Positions 46,313-55,683 of a DNA stretch of 64,000 nucleotides are shown piece after piece. Below the pieces are notes generated by a model. The model was given only the letters and a program-made list of their open reading frames with translations. It was not told where the DNA came from and did not search any database. Numbering within the stretch: position 1 is the stretch's first letter; the number at the start of each line of letters is the position of its first letter. Source of the DNA: Pelagibacteraceae bacterium AG-422-I02. Lineage in GTDB: Bacteria; Pseudomonadota; Alphaproteobacteria; Pelagibacterales; Pelagibacteraceae. The DNA lies in contig QCMS01000003.1 of NCBI GenBank assembly GCA_003213555.1, positions 1-64,000 of the forward strand, given 5' to 3'. The translations under genes and the position numbers were made by a program.

Positions 46313-46761
46313 TATTTTAATAAGTTATTTTGCCTAAGAGCTTCAGTAGAAATAATTGCTACGCTCATAGCTACATTAAGTGATCTAGTCTTTTTATTCA
46401 TAGGAATTTTCACTTTATTTTTTATTGTTTTATGTAGACTTTCTGGTACTCCAGCACTTTCTCTCCCAAACAACAGAATATCATTCTTTTTGAAATTAAA
46501 TCTAATATAATTTTTTTTAGCTTTAGTTGTCATAAGCACGATTCTTCTTTTTTTATTTTTACTTAAAAAATTATCATAATCCTCGTACCGAAAAATTTTA
46601 CCAAATCCCAGATAATCCATAACGACACGTTTAAATCTAGGGTCATGTAAATCGAAGCCACAAGGCTCAATAATATGAATTTTAAGTTTTAAGCAAGCAC
46701 CTAATCTTATTATGGCCGCTGTGTTTTGAGGTATATCGGGTTTATATAGAGCTATGTGCAT
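46312..46761 (-). CDS. trmL: tRNA (cytidine/uridine34-2'-O)-methyltransferase
   Basis: SPOUT enzyme methylating the wobble ribose of tRNA-Leu species. 149 residues with LYKPDIPQNTAAIIRLGACL (about 5-24), the knot motifs LLFGRESAGVP (about 91-101) and the final MNKKTRSLNVAMSVAI (about 116-131), characteristic of TrmL/CspR. Start is 89 bases from the divergent petA. Confidence 0.95.
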   Translation of the reverse strand: MHIALYKPDIPQNTAAIIRLGACLKLKIHIIEPCGFDLHDPRFKRVVMDYLGFGKIFRYEDYDNFLSKNKKRRIVLMTTKAKKNYIRFNFKKNDILLFGRESAGVPESLHKTIKNKVKIPMNKKTRSLNVAMSVAIISTEALRQNNLLK

Positions 46762-46850
46762 TATTATTGCTTAATTTATGTGTCATTCTGACCCTAGAGT
46801 ATTTAAAAACATAGTTTAAATAATTAAATATATTATAAACACAAACATTA

Positions 46851-47372
46851 ATGAGCAAAGAAGAAAAAAAAGTAAATCGTAGAGACTTTTTATTTACAGC
46901 TAGTTACACTATTGGAGCAGTAGGAGTTGGAGCAGTAATTTGGCCAATGATAGACCAAATGAATCCAGATAAAGCTCAACAAGCTCTAGCAACTACAGAA
47001 GTTGACATTAGTAGTATAGAACCCGGCAAATCAATTACTGTTTTATGGAGAGGAAAACCGATATTTATAAAAAAAAGAACATCAGATGAGATAGCCGAGG
47101 CCAGGGCGGTAAAATTGGACGATTTGCCTGATCCTCAAAAAGATGAGGATAGGGTAAAAGATGGCAAAGATGAATGGTTGGTGATGCTAGGGGTTTGCAC
47201 ACATCTTGGATGCGTGCCTTTAAAAGATAAAGGTGACTTCAATGGATGGTTTTGTCCTTGCCATGGTTCACATTACGATGTATCAGGCAGAATAAGAAAG
47301 GGACCAGCTCCAACAAATATGGAAATACCAAAGTTTGAATTTGTTGATAGCAATACAATTAAGATTGGATAA
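46851..47372 (+). CDS. petA: Ubiquinol-cytochrome c reductase Rieske iron-sulfur subunit
   Basis: Carries the [2Fe-2S] cluster that takes the first electron from ubiquinol in the bc1 complex. 173 residues; an RRDFLFTAS twin-arginine-type anchor (about 9-17) with one membrane helix, then cluster ligands CTHLGC (about 122-127) and CPCHGSHYD (about 141-149). First gene of petABC, 6 bases ahead of petB. The 89-base gap to trmL must hold its promoter; AT-rich TATTATAAA at 46831-46839 is a weak candidate -10. Confidence 0.96.
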   Translation: MSKEEKKVNRRDFLFTASYTIGAVGVGAVIWPMIDQMNPDKAQQALATTEVDISSIEPGKSITVLWRGKPIFIKKRTSDEIAEARAVKLDDLPDPQKDEDRVKDGKDEWLVMLGVCTHLGCVPLKDKGDFNGWFCPCHGSHYDVSGRIRKGPAPTNMEIPKFEFVDSNTIKIG

Positions 47373-47378
47373 ATAATT

Positions 47379-48638
47379 ATGAGTGAACACGAATACGTAC
47401 CAAAATCTAAAGCAGGAAAATGGTTTAACGATCGTTTACCTTTGCTTACGCTTGGAGCACATCTAACAGATTACCCAACTCCTAAAAATTTAAATTATTG
47501 GTGGACCTTTGGTGGAATTTTAACTTTTTGTTTGATAACTCAAATAGTTACAGGAATTGTTTTAGCAATGCATTACGTCGCTCATGCAGATTTAGCTTTT
47601 GCAAGTGTGGAACACATTATGAGAGATGTAAATTATGGTTGGTTAATAAGATATATCCATAGCAATGGTGCATCTATGTTTTTCCTAGCAGTTTACATAC
47701 ACATTTTTAGATCTTTATTTTACGGGTCATATAAATCACCAAGAGAAGTTATTTGGATAATTGGTCTTATGATTTATTTATTAATGATGGCAGCAGCTTT
47801 CATGGGTTACGTTTTGCCTTGGGGTCAAATGAGTTTCTGGGGTGCAACAGTTATAACTAACTTATTTAGTGCGATACCATTAGTTGGAGACAGTATAACA
47901 ACTTGGTTATGGGGAGCATATTCTGTAGATAACCCAACATTAAATAGATTTTTTAGTTTACATTATTTAATACCTTTTTTGATTTTAGGATTAGTAGTTT
48001 TACACATTTGGGCATTACATGTTCCAGGAAATAATAACCCTGTAGGAATTGATATAAAGAAACCTTCTAAAGATACAGTGCCATTCCATCCATATATAAC
48101 AATTAAAGATGCTTTTGCGCTTTTAGTATTTATGATCATATTTGCTGGATTTGTATTCTTCACGCCTAATGTTTTGGGTCATTCTGATAATTATATTCCG
48201 GCTAATCCGTTAGTAACACCAGCACATATTGTACCAGAATGGTATTTATTACCCTTTTATGCAATCTTAAGATCTGTTCCAGATAAATTAGGCGGGGTGA
48301 TTTTAATGTTTGGAGCAATCTTTATCTTATTTGTATTACCGTGGCTGGATACTTCTAAAGTTAGATCGGCAGTATTCAGACCAATTTACAGACAGTTTTA
48401 CTGGATATTTGTTTTAGACGTTTTAATGCTTGGTTATGTTGGTGCTATGCCAGCTGAAGGAATTTACTTAGTATTAGCTAGAGTGGGAACTATTTACTAT
48501 TTTGCTCATTTTATAATTGTAATGCCAGTAGTTGGATTGTTAGAGAAAACAGATCCGATTCCTATGAGCATCTCCGAGCCAGTATTAACCGGAGGAGCAG
48601 AACCATCTTTGGCTAGGAAGGTTAATGATAAAGTTTAA
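47379..48638 (+). CDS. petB: Cytochrome b of the bc1 complex
   Basis: Membrane subunit with two b haems and the quinone sites Qo and Qi. 419 residues with about eight helices: [19 protein letters not shown] (about 41-59), haem histidines in AMHYVAHAD and [15 protein letters not shown], the [19 protein letters not shown]o helix (about 143-161) and the PEWY motif (about 287). Overlaps petC by 14 bases. Confidence 0.97.
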   Translation: MSEHEYVPKSKAGKWFNDRLPLLTLGAHLTDYPTPKNLNYWWTFGGILTFCLITQIVTGIVLAMHYVAHADLAFASVEHIMRDVNYGWLIRYIHSNGASMFFLAVYIHIFRSLFYGSYKSPREVIWIIGLMIYLLMMAAAFMGYVLPWGQMSFWGATVITNLFSAIPLVGDSITTWLWGAYSVDNPTLNRFFSLHYLIPFLILGLVVLHIWALHVPGNNNPVGIDIKKPSKDTVPFHPYITIKDAFALLVFMIIFAGFVFFTPNVLGHSDNYIPANPLVTPAHIVPEWYLLPFYAILRSVPDKLGGVILMFGAIFILFVLPWLDTSKVRSAVFRPIYRQFYWIFVLDVLMLGYVGAMPAEGIYLVLARVGTIYYFAHFIIVMPVVGLLEKTDPIPMSISEPVLTGGAEPSLARKVNDKV

Positions 48639-49407
48639 TCTAAAACTAATCGTTTTATCCTTTTTATTACTTTTCTCACTTAGACCGATACAAAGCGCTG
48701 AAATGGTTGATCCAATTAAAGTGGATTGGAGTTTTAAAGGATTAACAGGAACTTTTGATAGAGCATCACTACAAAGAGGCTTTCAAGTTTATAAAGAAGT
48801 CTGTGCTTCTTGCCACTCAATGCAATACCTTAGCTATAGAAACTTAGGAGAGCCTGGAGGACCTGAGTTTTCAGAACAAGAGGTAAAAGCTATTGCTGCT
48901 AGCTTCGAAATAGAAGATGGTCCAGACTCTCAGGGAGAAATGTTTACTCGACCAGGAAAACCTTCAGATAAATTTAAGAGCCCATACCCTAATGTCCAAG
49001 CTGCAACAGCTGCTAACGGTGGAGCATACCCGCCTGATATGTCAGTTTTAGTTAAAGCAAGAAAAGGAGGAGCTAATTACATATATTCAGTTCTTGTCGG
49101 TTACGAAGACCCTCCTCCAGGTGTAACTCTTGATGACGGTGTTTATTACAATAAATATATGGCCGGCAATAAGATTAAAATGCCAAATAATTTAATGGAT
49201 GGCCTAGTTGAATATGCAGATGGCACCGAGTCCACTGTTGATCAAATGGCTAAAGATGTAACAACTTTTTTAGCTTGGGCAGCTGAGCCTGAATTAGAAG
49301 AAAGACACAGAACAGGTGTAAAAGTAATTATCTATTTAATCCTTTTAACTACTTTAGTATATTTAAGCATGAAGAAAATCTGGTCACGGGTTGACACGGA
49401 AGTATAA
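48625..49407 (+). CDS. petC: Cytochrome c1 of the bc1 complex
   Basis: Haem c subunit passing electrons to cytochrome c. 260 residues with a signal peptide (about 1-24), the haem-binding [16 protein letters not shown] (about 55-70), [20 protein letters not shown] (about 137-156), the Met-ligand region and a C-terminal membrane anchor (about 233-250) preceded by the ERHRTG segment. The last 24 bases overlap the end of convergent ychF, the largest such overlap here. Confidence 0.96.
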   Translation: MIKFNLKLIVLSFLLLFSLRPIQSAEMVDPIKVDWSFKGLTGTFDRASLQRGFQVYKEVCASCHSMQYLSYRNLGEPGGPEFSEQEVKAIAASFEIEDGPDSQGEMFTRPGKPSDKFKSPYPNVQAATAANGGAYPPDMSVLVKARKGGANYIYSVLVGYEDPPPGVTLDDGVYYNKYMAGNKIKMPNNLMDGLVEYADGTESTVDQMAKDVTTFLAWAAEPELEERHRTGVKVIIYLILLTTLVYLSMKKIWSRVDTEV

Positions 49408-50454
49408 TACGTCTCCATCTTTTACAATATAATCTTTACCTTCAATTCTTAGTTTTCCATTTTCCTTACATTTTTCTGCGCCACCAAATTTAATAAAATC
49501 TTCATATGTTACGGCCTCTGCTCGAATAAAATTTTTTTCAAAATCAGTATGGATTACGCTCGCCGCTTGTGGCGCTAGAGTATTTTTTTCTACTGTCCAA
49601 GCTCTACTTTCCTCTGGCCCAGATGTAAAAAATGTATCGAGGTTTAAAAGATCATAACCTTCTTTTATTAACTGATTTAAACCAGTTTTATTTAGACCTA
49701 TTTCTTTCATGAAAGTCTCCCTTTCATTATTGTCTAATCCCATGATCTGATCTTCTATATCTACACAAATGGTTACTATTTTCTCATCAGGGCATTTTCT
49801 TTTCACGTCTTCCGTAAAAGTATTGCCTGTTGCTAAACTTTCTTCATCAACATTACAAACTATAATTTTAGGTTTGATACTTAATAAACCTAGTGTAGTT
49901 AAAAACTTTTTCTCAAATTCATTATTTAAAATTACCTCCATGCCTTCATTTAATTGTTCTAATTTTTCCTCAAGAATTTTTACCTCTTTTTCTTGAAGTA
50001 ATTTTTTTTTACCTTTTTCAAGTTTTTTTTGAATGATATCTAGATCAGAAAGTACTATTTCAGTTTTGATAGTTTCAAGGTCTTCAACTGGATTAATTTT
50101 TGAATTAACGTGGGTAATTTTTTCAGATTCAAAGCATCTTACTAAGTGAACTATTGCATCGACTTCTCTGATATGAGAAAGAAATTTATTTCCTAATCCC
50201 TCTCCTTTTGAAGCTCCTTTAACAAGTCCAGCAATGTCTACAAATGTAATATTGGTGTATATTTTTTTTTTTGAATTAGATAGTTTTGTTAATTTATCTA
50301 ACCTTTCATCAATTACATCAACAATTCCTATGTTTGGATCTATAGTACAAAAAGGAAAGTTTGCTGCTTCAGCATTTTTAGAAGCTGTTAAAGCATTAAA
50401 TAATGTTGACTTCCCTACGTTCGGAAGTCCGACAATTCCACACTTAAATCCCAT
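49384..50454 (-). CDS. ychF: Redox-regulated ATPase / GTPase YchF
   Basis: Obg-family P-loop protein (OLA1/YchF) that binds ribosomes and prefers ATP. 356 residues: G1 GLPNVGKSTLFNAL (about 9-22), G3 DIAGLVKGASKGEGLGNKFL (about 71-90), and a C-terminal TGS domain with FFTSGPEESRAWTV (about 267-280). Final gene of prs-rplY-pth-ychF; overlaps pth by 11 bases. Confidence 0.96.
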   Translation of the reverse strand: MGFKCGIVGLPNVGKSTLFNALTASKNAEAANFPFCTIDPNIGIVDVIDERLDKLTKLSNSKKKIYTNITFVDIAGLVKGASKGEGLGNKFLSHIREVDAIVHLVRCFESEKITHVNSKINPVEDLETIKTEIVLSDLDIIQKKLEKGKKKLLQEKEVKILEEKLEQLNEGMEVILNNEFEKKFLTTLGLLSIKPKIIVCNVDEESLATGNTFTEDVKRKCPDEKIVTICVDIEDQIMGLDNNERETFMKEIGLNKTGLNQLIKEGYDLLNLDTFFTSGPEESRAWTVEKNTLAPQAASVIHTDFEKNFIRAEAVTYEDFIKFGGAEKCKENGKLRIEGKDYIVKDGDVLYFRVNP

Positions 50455-51016
50455 TTAGGTCTTGATTTACTTTGCTTGAAAATAGATCTATTTTTTTCTC
50501 AATTAAGGTAGGTAGTTGCTTAACAATATTTTCTGTAATCTCATTTATCTTTTCTTCTTCATCTTCTTTAAAATCTTCAAGGACGTGGCTATTCACTTTT
50601 TTCTTTTGTTTCGGATGACCGATTCCTATACGAACTCTTGAATAATCTTTGCCTATAAATTTATCTATTGACTCTATACCGTTGTGTCCTGCGCTACTTC
50701 CTCCAAATTTAGCTTTTATTTTTCCAAAATCAATATCCATATCATCATGAAAAACAAAGACGTCTTTTGCGTCAATCTTAAAATAATCAATTAGCTCTTT
50801 AATTGCTGTGCCAGAGTTATTCATAAAGGTTAAAGGCTTTATTGCATAGATTTTTTTTTCATCAATATTACCTGTGGTAAGTAGACCTTTGAATTTAGGT
50901 TTTTGCTTTGAAAGTTTAAAATGTGTATTTATTGCATCAATTATTTTGAAACCAATATTGTGTCTTGTATTAGTGTAGTTGGATCCGGGATTTCCTAATC
51001 CGACGAGTAAAAGCAT
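50444..51016 (-). CDS. pth: Peptidyl-tRNA hydrolase
   Basis: Frees tRNAs from prematurely released peptidyl-tRNA. 190 residues, with LVGLGNPGSNYTNTRHNIGF (about 4-23, catalytic His), PLTFMNNSG (about 61-69), VFHDDMDIDFGKIK (about 88-101) and GGSSAGHNGIESI (about 105-117). It lies 5 bases after rplY, the usual rplY-pth pairing. Confidence 0.97.
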   Translation of the reverse strand: MLLLVGLGNPGSNYTNTRHNIGFKIIDAINTHFKLSKQKPKFKGLLTTGNIDEKKIYAIKPLTFMNNSGTAIKELIDYFKIDAKDVFVFHDDMDIDFGKIKAKFGGSSAGHNGIESIDKFIGKDYSRVRIGIGHPKQKKKVNSHVLEDFKEDEEEKINEITENIVKQLPTLIEKKIDLFSSKVNQDLNGI

Positions 51017-51021
51017 ATTAA

Positions 51022-51759
51022 TTATTTCTTTTCAGCAGGTTTTTTTTCGTCAGGTTTTTTATCAGCACCTTCTTTAGGCTTATCATCTTTTTTAGCTACA
51101 TCCCCGTCTTTGGTAGCAGTTTCTGCTCCTTCTGCAGGAACTTCTCCCTCAGCACCTTCAGCTGCGACTTCTCCTTCAGCAGGTTTTTCAGGTTCTTTAA
51201 TAATAGTAGGAGAGGCTACTGTTGCGATAACAAAGTCACGATCCGAAATAGTTGGAGAAACATTTTCATCTAATTTTACGGATGAAATTTTTATACTCGT
51301 TCCAATATCAGTTCCCGCTAAATCGACCACTATTTCATTTGGAATATTTTCTGCAGGGCATTTTAATTCGACTTTTCGTCTGACAATATTTAATACTCCA
51401 CCTCTTTTTAATCCTGGGGAGTCAGGGTGGTTGATAAACTTAACAGGAATTTCAAGAATAATTTTTTTTCCAGAAACAATTCTCATAAAATCTATATGAA
51501 TTGGTTCTTCAGAAACAACGTTAAATGCAACATCTCTAGGAATGACTTTTTCTTTTTTACCGTCTACTTCTAATTCTAGTACCTTTGATAAAAAAGTATC
51601 GGAAGTTATTATATTAGATAATTCTTTTTTACTAACTGAAATATTAAGGTTAGGAGTTTTTCCCCCATAAAGAATAGCGGGTATGTGACCTTGAGCTCTC
51701 AATTTATTATTTGAGCCAGTAGAAATACTATTTCTTTTAGTTGCTTTTAAATTACTCAT
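51022..51759 (-). CDS. rplY: 50S ribosomal protein L25/CTC form
   Basis: Binds 5S rRNA. 245 residues: the L25 domain (about 1-90, with IPAILYGGK and IPRDVAFNVV) is followed by the beta-rich CTC domain (about 95-185) and a tail of about 55 residues made of Glu/Ala/Gly repeats (GEVAAEGAEGEVPAEGAE) turning into a Lys/Asp/Pro-rich end. The tail is low-complexity and surely disordered. Located between prs and pth. Confidence 0.95.
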   Translation of the reverse strand: MSNLKATKRNSISTGSNNKLRAQGHIPAILYGGKTPNLNISVSKKELSNIITSDTFLSKVLELEVDGKKEKVIPRDVAFNVVSEEPIHIDFMRIVSGKKIILEIPVKFINHPDSPGLKRGGVLNIVRRKVELKCPAENIPNEIVVDLAGTDIGTSIKISSVKLDENVSPTISDRDFVIATVASPTIIKEPEKPAEGEVAAEGAEGEVPAEGAETATKDGDVAKKDDKPKEGADKKPDEKKPAEKK

Positions 51760-51772
51760 AAATTTATTGAAG

Positions 51773-51787
51773 TGGGTATATAACCCA
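51773..51787. repeat. Small hairpin in the rplY leader
   Basis: TGGGT-ATATA-ACCCA, a 5-base-pair stem in the 49-base gap between prs and rplY, about 14 bases before the rplY ATG. No T run follows in the direction of transcription, so it is not a standard terminator. It might be a processing or regulatory stem, or chance. Confidence 0.3.
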
Positions 51788-51808
51788 TGATCTTAATCAA
51801 AACAAGTA

Positions 51809-52741
51809 TTAATTAAATAAATCAGATACTGAATTTGAATTTGCAATCCTTTTAATTGCTTCTGACATTAATGAAGATATTGATAAAACCTCAATTTTAG
51901 TATTATTATTAATTTTTTTACTATTATCTATAGTGTCTGTTACTACAAGTTTCTTAATTTTCGAATTTTTGATTTTTTTTGCCGCATCTCCGCTTAAGAC
52001 ACCATGAGAAATAAATACGTAAACTTCATTTGCTCCATTTTTAATTAAAGCATCAACAGCATTAATTATCGTGCCTCCGCTATCGATTATATCATCAACA
52101 ATTATACATGTTTTATTTTCAACATTTCCTAAAATATTCATAACTTCAGATTTACCAGGAGCAGGTCTTCTTTTATCTATAATAGCGAGATCAGCTTTTA
52201 TTCTATTGGCTAGATCTCTAGTTCTTGCCACTCCCCCAACATCTGGAGAAACACAAATAAGTTTTTTATTACTCAACTTTTTTTTAATATACTTCGCAAA
52301 TAGTGGAGCGGTATATAAATTATCTACAGGCATATCAAAGAAACCTTGAATTTGACCAGCATGCAAATCAACAGTAACAACTCTAGTTGCTCCTGCGTTA
52401 GTTATTAAATTTGCCATCACTTTGGCTGAAATGGAAGTTCTAGGAGCAACCTTACGATCTTGTCTTGCATAACCAAAATACGGAATGACAGCTGTTATAG
52501 TTTTAGCAGAAGATCTCTTTAAAGCATCAATTACTAACAGAAGTTCCATTATATTATCATTGGCCGGATTAGAAGTAGATTGAATTACAAATACACTATT
52601 ACCTCTAATATTCTCATTAATTTCTATATAGATTTCACCATCAGAGAATCTTCTTATATTTGTGTTAATTAATTTTAGTTTTAAATTTTTAGCAATATTT
52701 TTACTGAGTTTTAAATTACTAGTTCCAGATAAAATTTTCAT
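51809..52741 (-). CDS. prs: Ribose-phosphate pyrophosphokinase
   Basis: Makes PRPP from ribose-5-phosphate and ATP for nucleotides, His and Trp. 310 residues with RFSDGEIYIEI (about 31-41), YFGYARQDRK (about 91-100), DLHAGQIQGFFDMPVDNL (about 125-142) and the PRPP loop CIIVDDIIDSGGTI (about 211-224). First of the prs-rplY-pth-ychF run, separated from pgeF by a 50-base gap without visible hairpin. Confidence 0.97.
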   Translation of the reverse strand: MKILSGTSNLKLSKNIAKNLKLKLINTNIRRFSDGEIYIEINENIRGNSVFVIQSTSNPANDNIMELLLVIDALKRSSAKTITAVIPYFGYARQDRKVAPRTSISAKVMANLITNAGATRVVTVDLHAGQIQGFFDMPVDNLYTAPLFAKYIKKKLSNKKLICVSPDVGGVARTRDLANRIKADLAIIDKRRPAPGKSEVMNILGNVENKTCIIVDDIIDSGGTIINAVDALIKNGANEVYVFISHGVLSGDAAKKIKNSKIKKLVVTDTIDNSKKINNNTKIEVLSISSLMSEAIKRIANSNSVSDLFN

Positions 52742-52791
52742 GAAATGTAACTACTTATACCTTATTTCTTCATCTTTTCAAATTAATAAAA

Positions 52792-53544
52792 CTATATTAA
52801 GCAAATAACAGATATACATCTACCATAATCTTTTTGCTTTAATTTACATGATCTTCTGTAACTAAAAAAATTACTTTTTTCTTCAAAAGTATCTTTATTA
52901 ACCTGATCAACTTTTACGTTTAAATTTAAAAGCTTATTTGTAACAAATTTTCTTAAATTAAATAATTTTTTTTTCTTATTTTTGTAAGAAAAATAAATTT
53001 TATTTTTCCTAGATTTTGCCACAAACCTTTTATAAAATTTTATATCTACTTCGTAATTTTTCTTCCCTATGCAAGGACCAACAGACGCATAAATTTTATT
53101 TTTAGGGTTTAGCTTTTCAATTTTTTTAATAGTTTTTTTTATTATATTTGAATAAGCACCTTTCCAACCCGCATGAACACAGCCAATTATTTTATTCTTA
53201 ATGTCATAAATTATTATAGGAACACAATCAGCTGTTACCACACCTAAAGCAACACCTTTCATTTTAGTAATCATAGCATCTGCAATTATTTTTTTTCGGT
53301 AATTATTTTTTTTTATTTCAACCACTTTACTACTGTGAGTTTGATGCATTAGTATTAATTTAGTCTTATCTACAGACATCGTTTTAGACACGAATTCTAA
53401 GTTTTTATTAATATTATTTTTTTTATCTTTTGATCCTCTTCCACAATTTAAACCTTTATAAATGCCTTTAGAGTAACCATTTTTTCTAGAAAAAAAACAA
53501 TGTTTAATTTGACGAAGTTTTTTTAATTTTTTTGAATAAAACAT
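52792..53544 (-). CDS. pgeF: Multicopper-oxidase-like laccase domain protein (YfiH/PgeF)
   Basis: YfiH-family protein, 250 residues; E. coli PgeF corrects mis-amidated peptidoglycan precursors, and family members also have been called polyphenol oxidases. Seen: HQTHSSKVVEI (about 66-76, zinc His), MKGVALGVVTADCVPIIIYD (about 93-112), GCVHAGWKGAY (about 119-129, His-Cys motif) and SVGPCIGKKNYEV. Very basic (many Lys), more than usual. Directly after midA (1-base overlap). Confidence 0.92.
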   Translation of the reverse strand: MFYSKKLKKLRQIKHCFFSRKNGYSKGIYKGLNCGRGSKDKKNNINKNLEFVSKTMSVDKTKLILMHQTHSSKVVEIKKNNYRKKIIADAMITKMKGVALGVVTADCVPIIIYDIKNKIIGCVHAGWKGAYSNIIKKTIKKIEKLNPKNKIYASVGPCIGKKNYEVDIKFYKRFVAKSRKNKIYFSYKNKKKKLFNLRKFVTNKLLNLNVKVDQVNKDTFEEKSNFFSYRRSCKLKQKDYGRCISVICLI

Positions 53545-54605
53545 TATTTAAATCCGGCAAAATTACTTTTACTAAATTTATAGGCTAAAATTACTTTAAA
53601 TAATTTACCCATGTATCTTGGGCTTATTAGCCTTTTAATTCTCAAGTATAAGTCTGATTGTTCAGTAAATTTCATTTTTTTTGCTACTATTTCTGCTCTC
53701 TCAAAAATACCCATATTTTCTAAAAACTCTTTTTGTGTAATCAAATTTTTTGTTTTTAAACTATTTTTAGAGAAAAACTCATTAAGAAGATTAAAGTTTA
53801 CATGTGAAGTGATATCTGCGGATCCTAAATTATTGAGTAAATTATTTTTTCTATGTTTCATCACAGATTGTAAGGTATTTTGATTGTTTGATTTTAAATA
53901 ACCATAATCGATTAACAAAATACATCCTTTTAGTTTAGAAATTTTCTTAGCCACCTTTTTAAGTTCTTGAAAACCAAATTTTGGAAATTCAATAAAATTT
54001 AAATTTTTTAATGTTTTATAAGATTTAATGATTTTCGTGTTAGAGGTTGAGGCTTTTTTGAAAACTTGTTTGATCTTATCATTTTTATCAAGTGTATAAT
54101 TTTTTTCCAAAAAAGAATTTTTAATCTTCTTAAATTGTTTAATTGGTATTGCGTCAAAGAATTCATTTCCAAAAAATATTATAGGACCCTTTTTAATTTC
54201 ATTAAAATTTTTTGTCCATTTTACTTCTTTACTTATTTTTTTCTTTTGAATTTTTTTTAGATAATTACTCTTTTCATATAAAAAAAGTTTTTTTATTGAA
54301 TTAAACTCAGGAAATTTTTTAAATGATTTTAATAAAATTCTTGATAGACTTCCATCACCAGGTCCAAGTTCTACGATATTGAAATTTTTTGGTTTACCAA
54401 ATGTTTCCCAGCAGGTTACAATCCAAATCGCAATTATTTCAGAAAATAAATTTGAAATTTTAGGTGCAGTAATATAATCACCTTTTTCTCCAAACGGAAT
54501 TCGCGAAGTATAATAGCCAAACTTTTTATCATAAAGAACATTCATTAGAAACTTATCTACTGAAAGAATTTTTGAATTTTTAAAAAATATCCTGTTATTT
54601 TTCAT
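53544..54605 (-). CDS. SAM-dependent methyltransferase, MidA/NDUFAF7 family
   Basis: DUF185 protein, 353 residues. In mitochondria NDUFAF7 dimethylates an arginine of complex I subunit NDUFS2; the bacterial members are presumed similar. Seen: GYYTSRIPFGEKGDYITAPK (about 31-50), SAM loop IVELGPGDGSLSRILL (about 77-92), GPIIFFGNEFFDAIPIKQF (about 134-152), LLIDYGYLK and DITSHVNFNLL (about 257-267). Sits between lgt and pgeF, a conserved alphaproteobacterial order. Confidence 0.92.
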   Translation of the reverse strand: MKNNRIFFKNSKILSVDKFLMNVLYDKKFGYYTSRIPFGEKGDYITAPKISNLFSEIIAIWIVTCWETFGKPKNFNIVELGPGDGSLSRILLKSFKKFPEFNSIKKLFLYEKSNYLKKIQKKKISKEVKWTKNFNEIKKGPIIFFGNEFFDAIPIKQFKKIKNSFLEKNYTLDKNDKIKQVFKKASTSNTKIIKSYKTLKNLNFIEFPKFGFQELKKVAKKISKLKGCILLIDYGYLKSNNQNTLQSVMKHRKNNLLNNLGSADITSHVNFNLLNEFFSKNSLKTKNLITQKEFLENMGIFERAEIVAKKMKFTEQSDLYLRIKRLISPRYMGKLFKVILAYKFSKSNFAGFK

Positions 54606-55386
54606 TTTTTTTTAAATTTATTAAAATAAAAATTCCGGTAATAATCATAAACAAACTTAAAATACTACCCATACTCAATAAATTAAACAAATAACCTAAT
54701 TGAACATCTGGCTCTCTAAAAAATTCTGATATTATTCTGAAGACACCATAAAGAATTAAAAATAAATATGAGCAAGTTCCAATTTTATATTTTTTTTTTA
54801 AAACAAAAAAGTTTAATATTAAAAATAAAATTGCACCTTCAAGCACAGCTTCATATAATTGAGAAGGATGTCTTGGAAGCATATCAACAGTTGGAAAAAT
54901 TATCCCCCAGGAACCACTAGTAGCTTTTCCAATTAACTCACCATTAATGAAATTAGCTACACGCCCAAAAAAAATACCTATCGGAGAAACACATGCTATA
55001 ATATCTAGCAAAAATAATGTAGAGATGTTTTTTTTTTTAGAAAAAAAATATGTTCCAAAAATTACTCCAATCAAAGCTCCATGAAAGGACATTCCTCCCT
55101 CCCAAACTTTAATCATATCAAAAGGATTTGCGATATAATATTCCAGGTTATAGAAAATTATATATCCAAGTCTACCGCCTATAATTATTGAAATAATCAA
55201 ATAAGAGATCAAATCATCGAAATAACTTAATTTAAATTTTAGACTTGTGGTTTTTATAATATGTCTTGCGATTTTTTTTCCGACCCACCATCCTAGAATA
55301 ATCCCAAAAATATATGCTAATGAATACCATCTGATAACTAATATCCCGAAATCTAATAAAACGGGGTCTAAATTATGGGTATACAT
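54595..55386 (-). CDS. lgt: Prolipoprotein diacylglyceryl transferase
   Basis: Transfers diacylglycerol from phosphatidylglycerol to the lipobox cysteine, the step before LspA. 263 residues, about seven helices. The Lgt signature GRVANFINGELIGKATSGSW (about 141-160) and the HGALIGVIFG segment (about 104, essential His) are clear, with MLPRHPSQLYEA (about 174-185) after them. Overlaps midA by 11 bases. Confidence 0.96.
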   Translation of the reverse strand: MYTHNLDPVLLDFGILVIRWYSLAYIFGIILGWWVGKKIARHIIKTTSLKFKLSYFDDLISYLIISIIIGGRLGYIIFYNLEYYIANPFDMIKVWEGGMSFHGALIGVIFGTYFFSKKKNISTLFLLDIIACVSPIGIFFGRVANFINGELIGKATSGSWGIIFPTVDMLPRHPSQLYEAVLEGAILFLILNFFVLKKKYKIGTCSYLFLILYGVFRIISEFFREPDVQLGYLFNLLSMGSILSLFMIITGIFILINLKKNEK

Positions 55387-55437
55387 AATTACTTATATCA
55401 TATTTGAAATTAAGATTGCCATCAAATAAGATGAGTT

Positions 55438-55683
55438 ATGAATAATTCGGAAAAAATTTTAAAATCATTATCTAACTTAATTGAAAACGGTTTTTTGTCT
55501 TCAAATGATCTTAAAAAAGAAATTTCAACAGACTTAAAATTTAAGAGAGATAAATTAATTAGTAAGCTTGAATTAGTCTCTAAGAAAGAATTTGATGTTT
55601 TAAAAAAGATTGTTCAAAAACAGGATATAATGTTAAAAAAATTATTGAAAAAAAAAAATACTAAAAAGGCAAAGAGACCTTAA
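55438..55683 (+). CDS. UbiK/BMFP-family accessory factor
   Basis: An 81-residue, all-helical protein. The C-terminal half (about 46-70) is a coiled coil with KLELVSKKEFDVLKKIVQKQ, the typical BMFP/UbiK motif; UbiK is a membrane-fusogenic factor that helps ubiquinone synthesis in E. coli. Location next to lgt, transcribed away from it, is usual for the alphaproteobacterial homologue. Ends in a Lys-rich tail. Overlaps the convergent histidine kinase by 23 bases. The link to ubiquinone is inferred from family. Confidence 0.82.
   Translation: MNNSEKILKSLSNLIENGFLSSNDLKKEISTDLKFKRDKLISKLELVSKKEFDVLKKIVQKQDIMLKKLLKKKNTKKAKRP

Noticed and set aside
51110..51499. Pro/Ala/Ser-rich plus-strand frame of 129 codons
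   Set aside because: It is the antisense shadow of the low-complexity tail and CTC domain of rplY.
51773..51787. Terminator between prs and rplY
   Set aside because: The stem is only five base pairs and no T run follows it in the direction of transcription.
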